Part shown: positions 8,139-16,489 of the stretch, piece by piece
How positions within the stretch are numbered: position 1 is the stretch's first letter
Layout of the letters: each line of letters begins with the position of its first letter
The notes under the pieces: model-generated
Databases searched by the model: none
The model's input: only the letters and a program-made list of their open reading frames with translations
What the model was told of the DNA's origin: nothing
From: Chryseomicrobium palamuruense
Lineage (GTDB): Bacteria; Bacillota; Bacilli; Bacillales_A; Planococcaceae
NCBI RefSeq assembly: GCF_042649045.1
Contig: NZ_JBHSEF010000011.1
Coordinates: 186,001 to 250,000, forward strand
Direction: 5' to 3'
Length of the DNA: 64,000 nucleotides
Translations under genes and position numbers: made by a program

Positions 8139-8158
8139 CAATCCAGGAGGGTTATTTT

Positions 8159-9049
8159 GTGAAAGAGGCTATCGAAGACTACTTACACTTTTTACGTATT
8201 GAAAAACAATTAGCTGAGAATACACTCATAGCCTATCGGACAGACTTAGAAACGTATGCGGAGGACTTAAAGAAATGGGAAATCTCCTCATGGCAAGATG
8301 TGAAACGGGATACCATCGGGCAGCATTTACGGAAGCAGAAAGGGGAAGGGAAGTCGACACGCACAGTAGCAAGAAAAATTGCTGCTATCCGTTCATTTCA
8401 TCAATTCCTCATCAGGGAAAGAGTGACGGATCATGATCCAGCACACCAAATTGAGCACCCTCAGCTTGAACAAAATTTACCCAAATACCTTACGACCGAA
8501 GAAATTGATTCCTTGTGCCAGGCCGTATCTACTGACAAAGCTCAAGGTGTAAGAGACCTCGCTATTATTGAATTACTGTATGCCACAGGGATGCGTATTT
8601 CAGAGTGCACGCAATTAAATTTAGAAGACATTCAGTTGTCCATGGGTTTTGTACGCGTATTTGGAAAGGGCAGCAAGGAGAGAATCATTCCGCTCCATCA
8701 AACAGCGATTACCCGAATTGACTTTTATTTGCAAACTGCTCGTAGAAAGCTGTTTAAACCAGGTGGAGATGAGACAGCATTGTTTATTAATCAAGCAGGT
8801 AAGCGACTAACTCGTCAAGGAATTGCGAAATTATTAAAACAGCATGCAAACGCAGCCGGTTTTACAAAAGAAATGACTCCCCATCTGTTAAGACATTCGT
8901 TTGCAACACATTTAGTGGAGAACGGGGCAGACTTGCGAGCTGTTCAAGAGATGCTTGGTCACGCGGCAATTGCGACCACACAAATTTATACGCACGTAGG
9001 GAAAAAGCGGTTAAAAGAGGTTTATAAAGAATTCCATCCACGTGCCTAA
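8159..9049 (+). CDS. xerD: Site-specific tyrosine recombinase XerD
   Basis: Resolves chromosome dimers at dif together with XerC (CodV in B. subtilis). 296 residues with a GTG start after CCAGGAGGG, the same length as B. subtilis XerD/RipX. An N-terminal SAM-like core-binding domain spans about residues 1-85. The catalytic domain shows Arg in YATGMRISE, Lys in FGKGSKERIIP, the HLLRHSFATH box, His in MLGHAAI and the nucleophile Tyr in IYTHV. Longer in-frame starts upstream lie in the fur terminator and are rejected. Confidence 0.94.
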   Translation: MKEAIEDYLHFLRIEKQLAENTLIAYRTDLETYAEDLKKWEISSWQDVKRDTIGQHLRKQKGEGKSTRTVARKIAAIRSFHQFLIRERVTDHDPAHQIEHPQLEQNLPKYLTTEEIDSLCQAVSTDKAQGVRDLAIIELLYATGMRISECTQLNLEDIQLSMGFVRVFGKGSKERIIPLHQTAITRIDFYLQTARRKLFKPGGDETALFINQAGKRLTRQGIAKLLKQHANAAGFTKEMTPHLLRHSFATHLVENGADLRAVQEMLGHAAIATTQIYTHVGKKRLKEVYKEFHPRA

Positions 9050-9126
9050 AAAGTAAGAGGTCTGACGTGTATTTTTACCAAGTTATCTGCTACTATTACA
9101 GTATCAATATAAAGTGAGGGATTTGC

Positions 9127-10308
9127 ATGACACATTCATTTAAACGCGTACATGTTATTGTAATGGATTCTGTGGGAATTGGAGAAGCACCTGATGCGAA
9201 AGTGTTTGGAGATGAAGGGTCACATACACTTCTTCATACGGCACAGTCTGTAAACGGTCTCACGACGCCTCAGTTACAAAAGCTTGGTTTAGGTAACATC
9301 GATGCGTTACCTGGAATTGATCCAGTTCACACTCCAGCTGCTTATTTTGGAAAAATGCAAGAAGCTTCAGTTGGAAAAGATACAATGACTGGTCACTGGG
9401 AAATAATGGGTTTAAATATTGAACAGCCTTTCAAGGTCTATCCGAATGGATTTCCTCAAGAGCTTATTCAGCAATTAGAAGAAAAAATAGGACGTAAAAT
9501 CATTGGGAATAAACCGGCAAGTGGAACAGAGATTTTAGATGAACTTGGAAAAGAGCATATGGAAACAGGGGCAATTATTGTTTACACGTCAGCAGATCCA
9601 GTTTTACAAATTGCCGCTCATGAAGGGATTGTCCCGCTTGAGGAACTTTACCGGATTTGTGAGATTGCGCGAGAACTCACGTTGTCTGAAGAATTTTTAG
9701 TTGGACGTGTGATCGCACGTCCATTCATTGGGGAGCCTGGCAATTTCGAACGTACAACTAATCGTCATGATTATGCCCTTAAACCATTCGGACGTACCGC
9801 TCTGAATGAACTAAAAGATGCAGGGCTCGACGTGATTGCCATTGGGAAAATCGATGATATTTATAATGGTGAAGGAATCACGGTAGCCGTCCGCTCCAAA
9901 GACAATATGGACGGCATGGATAAATTACACGAAGTCCTTCAAAAAGATTTTACGGGTCTAAGTTTCTTGAATCTTGTGGATTTTGATGCCCTCTATGGTC
10001 ATCGTCGTGATCCAAAAGGCTACGCTGAAGCCATCGAAGCATTTGACCAGCGTTTAGAAGAGACATTACGTCTATTAAAAGAAGATGATCTATTAATCAT
10101 TACAGCAGACCATGGGAACGATCCAACGATGCCTGGTTCCGACCATACTCGTGAATTTGTGCCATTACTTGTGTACTCACCTAAATTTGAAGGTGGGAAA
10201 GAGTTGGCACCACGTCAAACCTTTGCGGATATCGGAGCAACGATTACAGATATCTTCAATACACCAACAACCGCGTTCGGAACAAGCTTTAAAGAAGACT
10301 TACAGTAA
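9127..10308 (+). CDS. drm: Phosphopentomutase
   Basis: Interconverts ribose 1-phosphate (or deoxyribose 1-phosphate) and the 5-phosphate form, linking nucleoside breakdown to the pentose phosphate pathway. 393 residues, family-typical length. Alkaline-phosphatase-fold metal ligands are visible: VIVMDSVGIGEAPD at the N-terminus, the phosphorylated Thr region VGKDTMTGHWE, and ITADHGNDPTMPGSDHTRE near the C-terminus. It forms a pair with pdp 12 bases downstream. Also called deoB. Confidence 0.96.
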   Translation: MTHSFKRVHVIVMDSVGIGEAPDAKVFGDEGSHTLLHTAQSVNGLTTPQLQKLGLGNIDALPGIDPVHTPAAYFGKMQEASVGKDTMTGHWEIMGLNIEQPFKVYPNGFPQELIQQLEEKIGRKIIGNKPASGTEILDELGKEHMETGAIIVYTSADPVLQIAAHEGIVPLEELYRICEIARELTLSEEFLVGRVIARPFIGEPGNFERTTNRHDYALKPFGRTALNELKDAGLDVIAIGKIDDIYNGEGITVAVRSKDNMDGMDKLHEVLQKDFTGLSFLNLVDFDALYGHRRDPKGYAEAIEAFDQRLEETLRLLKEDDLLIITADHGNDPTMPGSDHTREFVPLLVYSPKFEGGKELAPRQTFADIGATITDIFNTPTTAFGTSFKEDLQ

Positions 10309-10320
10309 GGAGAATGTACC

Positions 10321-11625
10321 ATGAGAATGATTGATATTATCGAAAAAAAGCGGGACGGCTATGAATTAACTGAACAAGAGATACGTTTTTTTGTTGAAGG
10401 GTATACAAAAGAAGAAATTCCTGATTATCAAATAAGTTCTTTAATGATGGCTATCTATTTTCAAGATATGACAGACGAAGAGAGAGCCAACTTAACGATG
10501 GCTATGGTGGAGTCAGGAGACCAAATTGTTTTATCTGACATTGAAGGCATTAAAGTAGATAAGCACTCCACTGGGGGCGTAGGTGATACAACGACACTTG
10601 TCTTAGGTCCATTGGTTGCAGCCGTTGGTGTGCCTGTAGCTAAGATGAGTGGTCGTGGACTTGGTCACACGGGTGGAACAATTGATAAACTGGAAGCTAT
10701 TCAAGGGTTCCATGTTGAGCTAACAAGTGAGCAGTTTATCAAACAAGTAAATGAACTCAAGCTTGCGGTGATTGGTCAAAGTGGGAACTTGACACCTGCT
10801 GATAAAAAGCTCTATGCACTTCGTGACGTGACAGCTACAGTCAATTCCATCCCTCTCATTGCAAGTTCCATTATGAGTAAAAAAATTGCAGCAGGTGCAG
10901 ATGCCATTGTCTTGGACGTGAAGACCGGTGAAGGTGCTTTTATGAAGACGGTAGAAGATGCTGAAGCACTAGCAACTGCTATGGTCCGTATTGGGAACAA
11001 TGTAGGACGCAATACGATGGCGATTATCTCAGATATGAGCCAACCACTCGGAAATGCCATTGGTAATGCTTTAGAAGTGAAAGAAGCAATTGACACACTA
11101 TCTGGTAACGGCCCGGAAGATTTAACCGAATTATGCTTACTTCTAGGAAGTCAGATGGTTGTTGTTGGTGGCAAAGCCAAGACACTTGATGAAGCCCGTA
11201 AAATACTCGAAGGCGTTATCGCAGATGGTAGCGCTTTAGAGATTTTCAAGCAGTTTATTGAGTGGCAAGGTGGAAATGGCCAGATTGTTGCTCAGCCAGA
11301 CCTTCTTCCACAAGCAAAGTATTCATTTGAGATCGAAGCTCCACGTTCAGGATACGTGACATATATGGAAGCGGATGAAATAGGAACAGCAGCCATGCTC
11401 CTTGGTGCAGGTCGTGCGACAAAGGAATCGGAAATTGATTTGGCTGTTGGGATCATATTAAACAAAAAAGTTGGAGATGCAGTAGAACAAGGCGAGTCAC
11501 TTGCCACATTCTATGCAAATTCAGAAGATATTTCAGATGCAAAAAACTTATTCCTAGCGAACTTTACAATTTCAGACGACAAAGTAGAAGCTCCTCCACT
11601 GGTCTATAAAGTCATCACAAAATAG
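10321..11625 (+). CDS. pdp: Pyrimidine-nucleoside phosphorylase
   Basis: Phosphorolyses uridine, deoxyuridine and thymidine to the base and (deoxy)ribose 1-phosphate, the substrate of the upstream phosphopentomutase. 434 residues. Phosphate and nucleoside-binding segments include KHSTGGVGDTTTLV, KMSGRGLGHTGGT and IASSIMSKKIAAGAD. In B. subtilis drm is followed by purine-nucleoside phosphorylase (punA), and pdp sits in another operon, so the drm-pdp pairing here differs. Confidence 0.95.
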   Translation: MRMIDIIEKKRDGYELTEQEIRFFVEGYTKEEIPDYQISSLMMAIYFQDMTDEERANLTMAMVESGDQIVLSDIEGIKVDKHSTGGVGDTTTLVLGPLVAAVGVPVAKMSGRGLGHTGGTIDKLEAIQGFHVELTSEQFIKQVNELKLAVIGQSGNLTPADKKLYALRDVTATVNSIPLIASSIMSKKIAAGADAIVLDVKTGEGAFMKTVEDAEALATAMVRIGNNVGRNTMAIISDMSQPLGNAIGNALEVKEAIDTLSGNGPEDLTELCLLLGSQMVVVGGKAKTLDEARKILEGVIADGSALEIFKQFIEWQGGNGQIVAQPDLLPQAKYSFEIEAPRSGYVTYMEADEIGTAAMLLGAGRATKESEIDLAVGIILNKKVGDAVEQGESLATFYANSEDISDAKNLFLANFTISDDKVEAPPLVYKVITK

Positions 11626-11635
11626 TTCACTGACT

Positions 11636-11668
11636 AACCACCAAATGTCGAATTTGGTGGTTTTTTTT
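11636..11668 (+). terminator. Terminator after pdp
   Basis: AACCACCAAAT (11636-11646) and ATTTGGTGGTT (11652-11662) form a strong stem with a 5-base loop and an eight-T tract. The loop region contains TGTCGAA, see the separate entry. Confidence 0.9.
11646..11652 (+). promoter_or_regulatory. Spo0A-box sequence inside the pdp terminator
   Basis: TGTCGAA matches the 0A-box consensus exactly. It spans the loop of the pdp terminator about 100 bases upstream of spoIIAA. A 7-base match can arise by chance, but a second site lies at 11685-11694. Confidence 0.35.
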
Positions 11669-11684
11669 GTTGTTTTTTCTAGTT

Positions 11685-11703
11685 TTGTCGACAAGAAGGA
11701 AAA
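11685..11703 (+). promoter_or_regulatory. Candidate Spo0A site and SigH-type promoter of spoIIAA-spoIIAB-sigF
   Basis: The palindrome TTGTCGACAA (11685-11694) carries a 6/7 match to the 0A box on both strands. AGGAAAA (11697-11703) follows and fits a SigH -35 element; a GCGAAAC sequence about 14 bases on could serve as -10 but is imperfect. This is the arrangement known for spoIIA in B. subtilis, where SigH RNA polymerase is activated by Spo0A~P. Confidence 0.5.
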
Positions 11704-11749
11704 GTTAAAAAAATATGCGAAACTAATTTAATAAGAGGGAGGAATGACA

Positions 11750-12091
11750 ATGAATTCAATCATCGAAAAAATAGGAGATCAAACACTCATCATTCGATTA
11801 CAAGGGGAACTTGACCATCACACCATTAAACTATTACGAAAGGAAATTAGTTTCTGCCTGGTCACTCAACCTATACGAATGATTGTTTGGGATTTAAAAA
11901 ATGTTTCCTTTATGGATAGTTCAGGTATCGGTCTTATTTTAGGAAGAATGCGTGAGATGGAACCATTTGGTGGACAAACGATGATAGTTCATGCGAGCCC
12001 AACGATTCGAAAAATCTTTCAATACGCTGGACTTGGTCCGTACATTGTGACTGCAGAAGAAACCTTGAAAATTGAGGAGGTAAACAAATGA
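11750..12091 (+). CDS. spoIIAA: Anti-sigma F factor antagonist SpoIIAA
   Basis: STAS-domain protein that, when unphosphorylated, binds SpoIIAB and frees SigF in the forespore. 113 residues, with the N-terminal GELDHHT motif and FMDSSGIGLILGR, whose first Ser (residue 57) corresponds to the phosphorylated Ser58 of B. subtilis. The ATG at 11750 is chosen over 11744 because GAGGGAGG abuts the earlier one. The stop codon overlaps the spoIIAB start (ATGA), indicating translational coupling. Confidence 0.93.
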   Translation: MNSIIEKIGDQTLIIRLQGELDHHTIKLLRKEISFCLVTQPIRMIVWDLKNVSFMDSSGIGLILGRMREMEPFGGQTMIVHASPTIRKIFQYAGLGPYIVTAEETLKIEEVNK

Positions 12092-12534
12092 ACAATGCTT
12101 TAGAAGTGCGCTTTCCTGCTTTAAGTGAAAATGAGGCTTTGGCACGATTAATTATTTCCGCATTTTTAGCTCCGATTGATCCACTCGTCGAAGAACTGGC
12201 AGAATTTAAGACATCGCTATCGGAAGCTGTAACTAATGCCATCATTCATGGCTATGATGAATCGGAGGATGGCTGGGTTTACGTGACTGCACGTATCGAA
12301 GAACATACAGTGACTGTTGAAATACGAGATGAAGGAGCAGGTATTCCGGATATAGAATTAGCAAGGGAACCCCTTTACTCCAGTCGTGCACATGAGGAAC
12401 GTTCAGGTATGGGATTTACCATTATGGAAAGCTTCTGTGATGAAGTCACCATCCACTCAAGCAATGGCCTTGGAACAACCATTCAACTTATCAAGCACTT
12501 CACACCAACGGCTTCTTTTTCGCAGGTGAACTAA
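12088..12534 (+). CDS. spoIIAB: Anti-sigma F factor / serine kinase SpoIIAB
   Basis: GHKL-fold protein that holds SigF inactive and phosphorylates SpoIIAA. 148 residues. The ATPase N-box lies in FKTSLSEAVTNAIIHGY, the Mg/ATP Asp in EIRDEGAGIPD, and the nucleotide lid and G-rich loop in RSGMGFTIMESF. Overlaps spoIIAA by 4 bases and sigF by 1 base, the usual tightly coupled spoIIA operon. Confidence 0.95.
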   Translation: MNNALEVRFPALSENEALARLIISAFLAPIDPLVEELAEFKTSLSEAVTNAIIHGYDESEDGWVYVTARIEEHTVTVEIRDEGAGIPDIELAREPLYSSRAHEERSGMGFTIMESFCDEVTIHSSNGLGTTIQLIKHFTPTASFSQVN

Positions 12535-13277
12535 TGGCCAATAAATCACCTCTGAGTCATGAACGTATGAGAGAACTGTTAGCACTCGCGAAAGAAGGTG
12601 ACGAATTAGCCAGAAAAGAAATGATTGAAAACAATACAAAACTGGTATGGAGTATTGTTCAACGGTTCAGTAATCGAGGAGCGGACTTGGATGATTTATT
12701 TCAAATCGGTTGTATCGGGCTAGTGAAGTCAGTCGACAAATTTGATTTACGTTTTGATGTGAAGTTTTCAACGTATGCTGTGCCCATGATTATTGGAGAA
12801 ATTCAACGGTATTTACGAGATGATCGGGTGGTGAAAGTCAGTCGGACTATCCGAGATCATACGATTCGAATCAAACAACAGATGGAAGCCTTCCAAAAAG
12901 AGCATGAAAGAAATCCAACACTAAATGAAATCTCTCAACTGTTAGATATGAAGATAGAAGATGTCGTTCTAGCGTTTGATGCGCTTCGTGATCCGGCATC
13001 CCTTCACGAACAACTACAAGAGGGAGAAGATGGAATAACGCTGATGGATCAGATGAAAGATGACCGCGCGGAAAAGGCATTTCAACATTTTTTCTTGGAA
13101 GAATTACTGACCCGTCTTTCGGAACGGGAACAATTAGTGATTCGTCTAAGGTATTACGCTGATTTCACTCAAACAGAAGTGGCAGAACGATTAGGCGTGT
13201 CACAGGTGCAAGTTTCCCGAATGGAAAAAAAGATTCTTCAACGTATGCGGAGCTGGCTTCCTGTTTCATCGAATTAA
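12534..13277 (+). CDS. sigF: RNA polymerase sigma-F factor
   Basis: First forespore-specific sigma factor. 247 residues with sigma region 2 (ADLDDLFQIGCIGLVKSVDKF and the following VKFSTYAVPMIIGEIQRY), region 3, and a region 4 helix-turn-helix (TEVAERLGVSQVQVSRMEK). Length is close to the 255 residues of the B. subtilis protein. In B. subtilis the spoVA operon follows; here lysA starts about 75 bases after sigF and no spoVA gene is present. Confidence 0.95.
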   Translation: MANKSPLSHERMRELLALAKEGDELARKEMIENNTKLVWSIVQRFSNRGADLDDLFQIGCIGLVKSVDKFDLRFDVKFSTYAVPMIIGEIQRYLRDDRVVKVSRTIRDHTIRIKQQMEAFQKEHERNPTLNEISQLLDMKIEDVVLAFDALRDPASLHEQLQEGEDGITLMDQMKDDRAEKAFQHFFLEELLTRLSEREQLVIRLRYYADFTQTEVAERLGVSQVQVSRMEKKILQRMRSWLPVSSN

Positions 13278-13353
13278 CGAATGGCTGCATTGAAACCAAC
13301 TTCTCAATATGATAGAGTGTGTGTAGTAAATTTGGAGAACAAGAGGGATGCAA

Positions 13354-14673
13354 ATGGTCAGTACGCTGCACTATCCAGTCAATCAAGAAGGACATTTAAC
13401 AATCGCAGGAGCGGATGCTGTAGAGTTAGCCAAGGAATACGGCACACCGGTCATCGCCTATAATATAGACCTTGTAAGACAACGCGCTCGAAAGTTTAAA
13501 GACACATTTGACGAATTAAATGTCAAATCTCAAGTGGCTTATGCATCTAAAGCATTTTCATCTATTGCCATCTATCAGGTGATGAAAGAAGAAGGACTTT
13601 CTTTGGATGTCGTTTCTGGTGGGGAACTTTATACTGCGCTTAAAGCCGACTTTCCACCGGATAAGATTCACTTTCATGGAAACAATAAAAGCTATCAGGA
13701 ACTTGAGATGGCTTTTGATGCAAATATCGGTTGTATCGTTGTGGATAATTTTGATGAACTACTTACACTACGTCAGTTGACGAAAGAACGAAAACAGCGG
13801 ATGGCAATTTTATTGCGTGTGACGCCAGGAATCGAAGCGCACACCCATACCTATATTACGACAGGTCAGCAGGATTCTAAGTTTGGATTTGATTTAGGGA
13901 ATGGCCAAGCAGATGAAGCCTTCCGTCTCGTTTACGATGATGAATATATCGAAGTACTGGGGCTTCATTGTCATATTGGATCGCAAATTTTTGAAACAAA
14001 TGGATTTGTAGCGGCTGCTGAGAAGTTGTTGCTAAAAATGCAACAATGGAACGAGACGTATCAATATACATGCCCGGTATTAAATTTGGGTGGAGGGTTT
14101 GGCATTCGCTATACAGATGAAGACGAACCACTTTCACCTGAAATTTACGTGAAAGAAATGGTTCTTGCGATTAAGAGACTTTCCAATGAGTCTGCATTTC
14201 CCCTTCCGGAAATTTGGATTGAACCAGGTCGTTCTCTCGTTGGTGATGCGGGAACGACACTGTATACGATTGGAAGCCAAAAGAAGATTCCTGGTACACG
14301 GCACTATGTTGCGGTAGACGGAGGGATGTCGGATAATATTCGCCCCGCTCTCTATCAAGCAAAATATGATGCAAAAGTTGCAAATCGTATGACTGCACCC
14401 ACAAATCATATCGTAACGATCGCGGGAAAATGCTGTGAATCCGGTGATAAATTAATTGAAGACTTATCTATACCTGAAGTGCAAACAGGGGATATTTTAG
14501 CTATGTTCTCTACAGGCGCATATGGCTATGCCATGGCGAGTAATTATAACAGGTTACCAAGACCTGCTGTTGTGTTTGTTGAAGGTGGTCAATCACAATT
14601 GGTCATTCGACGTGAAGTATATGAGGATATTGTTCGTAACGATTTATCCCTTTATGAATCGGAGGAGAAATAA
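13354..14673 (+). CDS. lysA: Diaminopimelate decarboxylase
   Basis: PLP enzyme converting meso-diaminopimelate to L-lysine, the last lysine step. 439 residues, the same length as the B. subtilis protein. PLP-binding Lys is in QVAYASKAFSS. HIGSQIF and GGGFGIRY bind substrate and cofactor phosphate, EPGRSLVG follows, and the catalytic Cys is in GKCCESGD. ATG 13354 is preferred over 13348 because GAGGG touches the earlier one. dapB, an earlier enzyme of the same pathway, lies at 62211. Confidence 0.95.
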   Translation: MVSTLHYPVNQEGHLTIAGADAVELAKEYGTPVIAYNIDLVRQRARKFKDTFDELNVKSQVAYASKAFSSIAIYQVMKEEGLSLDVVSGGELYTALKADFPPDKIHFHGNNKSYQELEMAFDANIGCIVVDNFDELLTLRQLTKERKQRMAILLRVTPGIEAHTHTYITTGQQDSKFGFDLGNGQADEAFRLVYDDEYIEVLGLHCHIGSQIFETNGFVAAAEKLLLKMQQWNETYQYTCPVLNLGGGFGIRYTDEDEPLSPEIYVKEMVLAIKRLSNESAFPLPEIWIEPGRSLVGDAGTTLYTIGSQKKIPGTRHYVAVDGGMSDNIRPALYQAKYDAKVANRMTAPTNHIVTIAGKCCESGDKLIEDLSIPEVQTGDILAMFSTGAYGYAMASNYNRLPRPAVVFVEGGQSQLVIRREVYEDIVRNDLSLYESEEK

Positions 14674-14774
14674 TGAGAAGGCGCAACATCACATTATTCT
14701 TACTTTTACTTATGATGGGACTTGGATGGGGCATCGTGTACTGGGTATGGATTGCCCCGAATGCATCAATATAA
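14673..14774 (+). CDS. 33-residue single-pass membrane microprotein
   Basis: A short frame starts at the ATG overlapping the lysA stop (TAATG) after a strong GGAGGAG. It encodes an Arg-rich N-terminus (MRRRN) then a roughly 20-residue hydrophobic helix ending in aromatic residues (YWVWIAP). The positive-inside rule predicts a cytoplasmic N-terminus. It ends 10 bases before the ribT start. No family recognised. The ribosome binding site and translational coupling argue that it is translated; function unknown. Confidence 0.55.
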   Translation: MRRRNITLFLLLLMMGLGWGIVYWVWIAPNASI

Positions 14775-14784
14775 AGGAGTTTTT

Positions 14785-15147
14785 ATGATTTACTCATATA
14801 AACCCGGGCAATCGAAAATTGCTATGGGTCTGCTGTCTTTTATGTTTAGCCAAGGAGATTATCACATTTTGCAATCCATCATCGACAAATATGAGCAACT
14901 TCCAGAATGGAGATTGTTTTTATATAAAGAGAACGATGATTTTATTGGATTGATTGGGGGTCACCAAGGGGAGGAAGGGTTTACGATTCATCATTTAGTC
15001 GTCAGCCCATCACATCGCGGAGAAGGTATCGGATGTCATCTAATTAGTTGTTTAGAAAAACAAGTAACTTCGTCCCTCATCCCATCTCCACGAACAGAAC
15101 AGCTCTTTGAAAAATGGCAAGAACAACAAAGACACAGCTCTCAATGA
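14785..15147 (+). CDS. ribT: GNAT-family acetyltransferase, RibT-like
   Basis: 120 residues. Starts MIYSYKPGQSKIAMGLLSF, a signature of B. subtilis RibT, and has the acetyl-CoA-binding VSPSHRGEGIG loop of the GNAT fold. In B. subtilis ribT ends the rib operon; here no rib biosynthesis genes precede it, and it follows lysA and the microprotein. The acceptor substrate is not known. Its final codons are part of a terminator stem shared with the convergent ypuF. Confidence 0.8.
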   Translation: MIYSYKPGQSKIAMGLLSFMFSQGDYHILQSIIDKYEQLPEWRLFLYKENDDFIGLIGGHQGEEGFTIHHLVVSPSHRGEGIGCHLISCLEKQVTSSLIPSPRTEQLFEKWQEQQRHSSQ

Positions 15148-15166
15148 GTGCTGTGTCTTTGTTGTT
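15122..15166. terminator. Bidirectional terminator formed by overlapping 3' ends of ribT and ypuF
   Basis: A perfect 17-bp inverted repeat (15122-15138 with 15150-15166) around an 11-base loop. Both convergent genes end inside it and overlap each other by 7 bases, so the stem is coding sequence on both strands. Confidence 0.85.
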
Positions 15167-15653
15167 TTGCACGTTCTCTTTCGCTAATGACCTCACTGCG
15201 GTCACGCAGGCGATGCTTGTGAACAATCTCATTTGAAACGGGTTTCTTTTCTAGTGGGAAAGAATTTAAAAAAAATTGTAATGTTTCATCACGAAGCGGT
15301 AATAAAATCGACTGATAGGGTTCTCCGTTTTCACAGGAGGCTCCACTGGCTGCTACCAGTTGGAGTAATTGGTTCTGGTCAAACTTGCTGAGAAAAGAGT
15401 TATTTTCTACATCTGTACGGTTTAATAAGGCATATGCTTTTTGAAATGAACGACTTCCCCCTTGATTATTTCCTCTTCGCCAGTGATACATACCAGTTGC
15501 TAATAAGATGAACCCTACGAGTTCATGCTGTTTCTGTCTGGGGGCAATTTCCTTCCAAAGATCTTCAAATATTTCATGACACTCAAAATAATCTCGAGTA
15601 ATATGAAATTCAAAGAGGAATTGCTGGAAAGCCTGTAATTTCGCTAGGTGCAT
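15141..15653 (-). CDS. ypuF: DUF309 family protein YpuF
   Basis: 170 residues, all-helical, with the DUF309 signature YFECHEIFEDLWKE and GFILLATGMYHWRRGN. It matches B. subtilis YpuF in family and in position between ribT and scpA. The C-terminus is highly charged (RDRSEVISERERAKQQR). Function unknown. Divergent from scpA, sharing a roughly 50-base promoter region. Confidence 0.85.
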   Translation of the reverse strand: MHLAKLQAFQQFLFEFHITRDYFECHEIFEDLWKEIAPRQKQHELVGFILLATGMYHWRRGNNQGGSRSFQKAYALLNRTDVENNSFLSKFDQNQLLQLVAASGASCENGEPYQSILLPLRDETLQFFLNSFPLEKKPVSNEIVHKHRLRDRSEVISERERAKQQRHSTH

Positions 15654-15706
15654 AGTTGAATCACTTCCGTTATAATAGTAGTCAATCTGCGAATATAGGT
15701 GAATTT

Positions 15707-16489
15707 ATGGCTTATGAAATTAAAGTGGAGGCGTTTGAAGGGCCTCTCGATTTATTGTTGCATCTCATTCATCGACTAGAAATCGATATTTATGATATTA
15801 AAATGAAGGAAATTACTTCTCAGTATATGGAACACGTACATGCGATGCAAGTCCTGGAACTTAATGAAGCCAGTGAATACTTAGTAATGGCCGCGACACT
15901 GGTAAGTATTAAAAGTAAAATGTTATTGCCTACAGAAACAATCGAAATGGAAGACGATTTAGAATTTTCATTTGAAGAAGATCCAAGGGATGAACTAGTG
16001 CGTCGTCTACTGGAATATAAACGGTATAAGGAAGCAGCAGGAGAGTTAAAGGAACTTGAGAATGGGCAAAGTCTTCACTTCACAAAACTTCCATCTCTTA
16101 TTGAAGTTGAAAAGAGTGATGCCCCGCAGGTTCTTGATCAGTCTTATGAAGTATATGATTTATTAGGTGCATTTCAGCGGATGTTAAAACGGAAGCAATT
16201 ACAAGCACCTCTCGCCACTCGAATTAGCCGATCAGAAGTTTCCATAAAAGAACAAATGAATAATGTAGTAACTAAACTAAAAGCTGCACATGGAAAAGTA
16301 AGGTTTGAAGAATTATTCGATTCCCATGAAAAAGCAGTTGTGGTAGCAACATTTTTATCCCTGCTTGAATTAATGAAACGACAAATGATTCAAGTCAACC
16401 AAGGGGATAATTTTACCACTCTTGAAATAGAATTAACTGAGGAAGTGTCCGAACATGAAATGGATTCCGAGTTTGATGAGTCAGATTGA
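15707..16489 (+). CDS. scpA: Segregation and condensation protein A (kleisin)
   Basis: Kleisin subunit of the Smc-ScpAB condensin that compacts and segregates chromosome origins. 260 residues. The N-terminal YEIKVEAFEGPLDLLLHLI motif binds the Smc neck and is diagnostic; an acidic linker (EDDLEFSFEEDP) and a C-terminal winged helix that caps Smc follow. ATG 15707 has AGGTGA upstream and matches the family N-terminus; the open frame extends further upstream without homology. TATAAT at 15671-15676 may be its -10. Overlaps scpB by 35 bases. Confidence 0.93.
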   Translation: MAYEIKVEAFEGPLDLLLHLIHRLEIDIYDIKMKEITSQYMEHVHAMQVLELNEASEYLVMAATLVSIKSKMLLPTETIEMEDDLEFSFEEDPRDELVRRLLEYKRYKEAAGELKELENGQSLHFTKLPSLIEVEKSDAPQVLDQSYEVYDLLGAFQRMLKRKQLQAPLATRISRSEVSIKEQMNNVVTKLKAAHGKVRFEELFDSHEKAVVVATFLSLLELMKRQMIQVNQGDNFTTLEIELTEEVSEHEMDSEFDESD

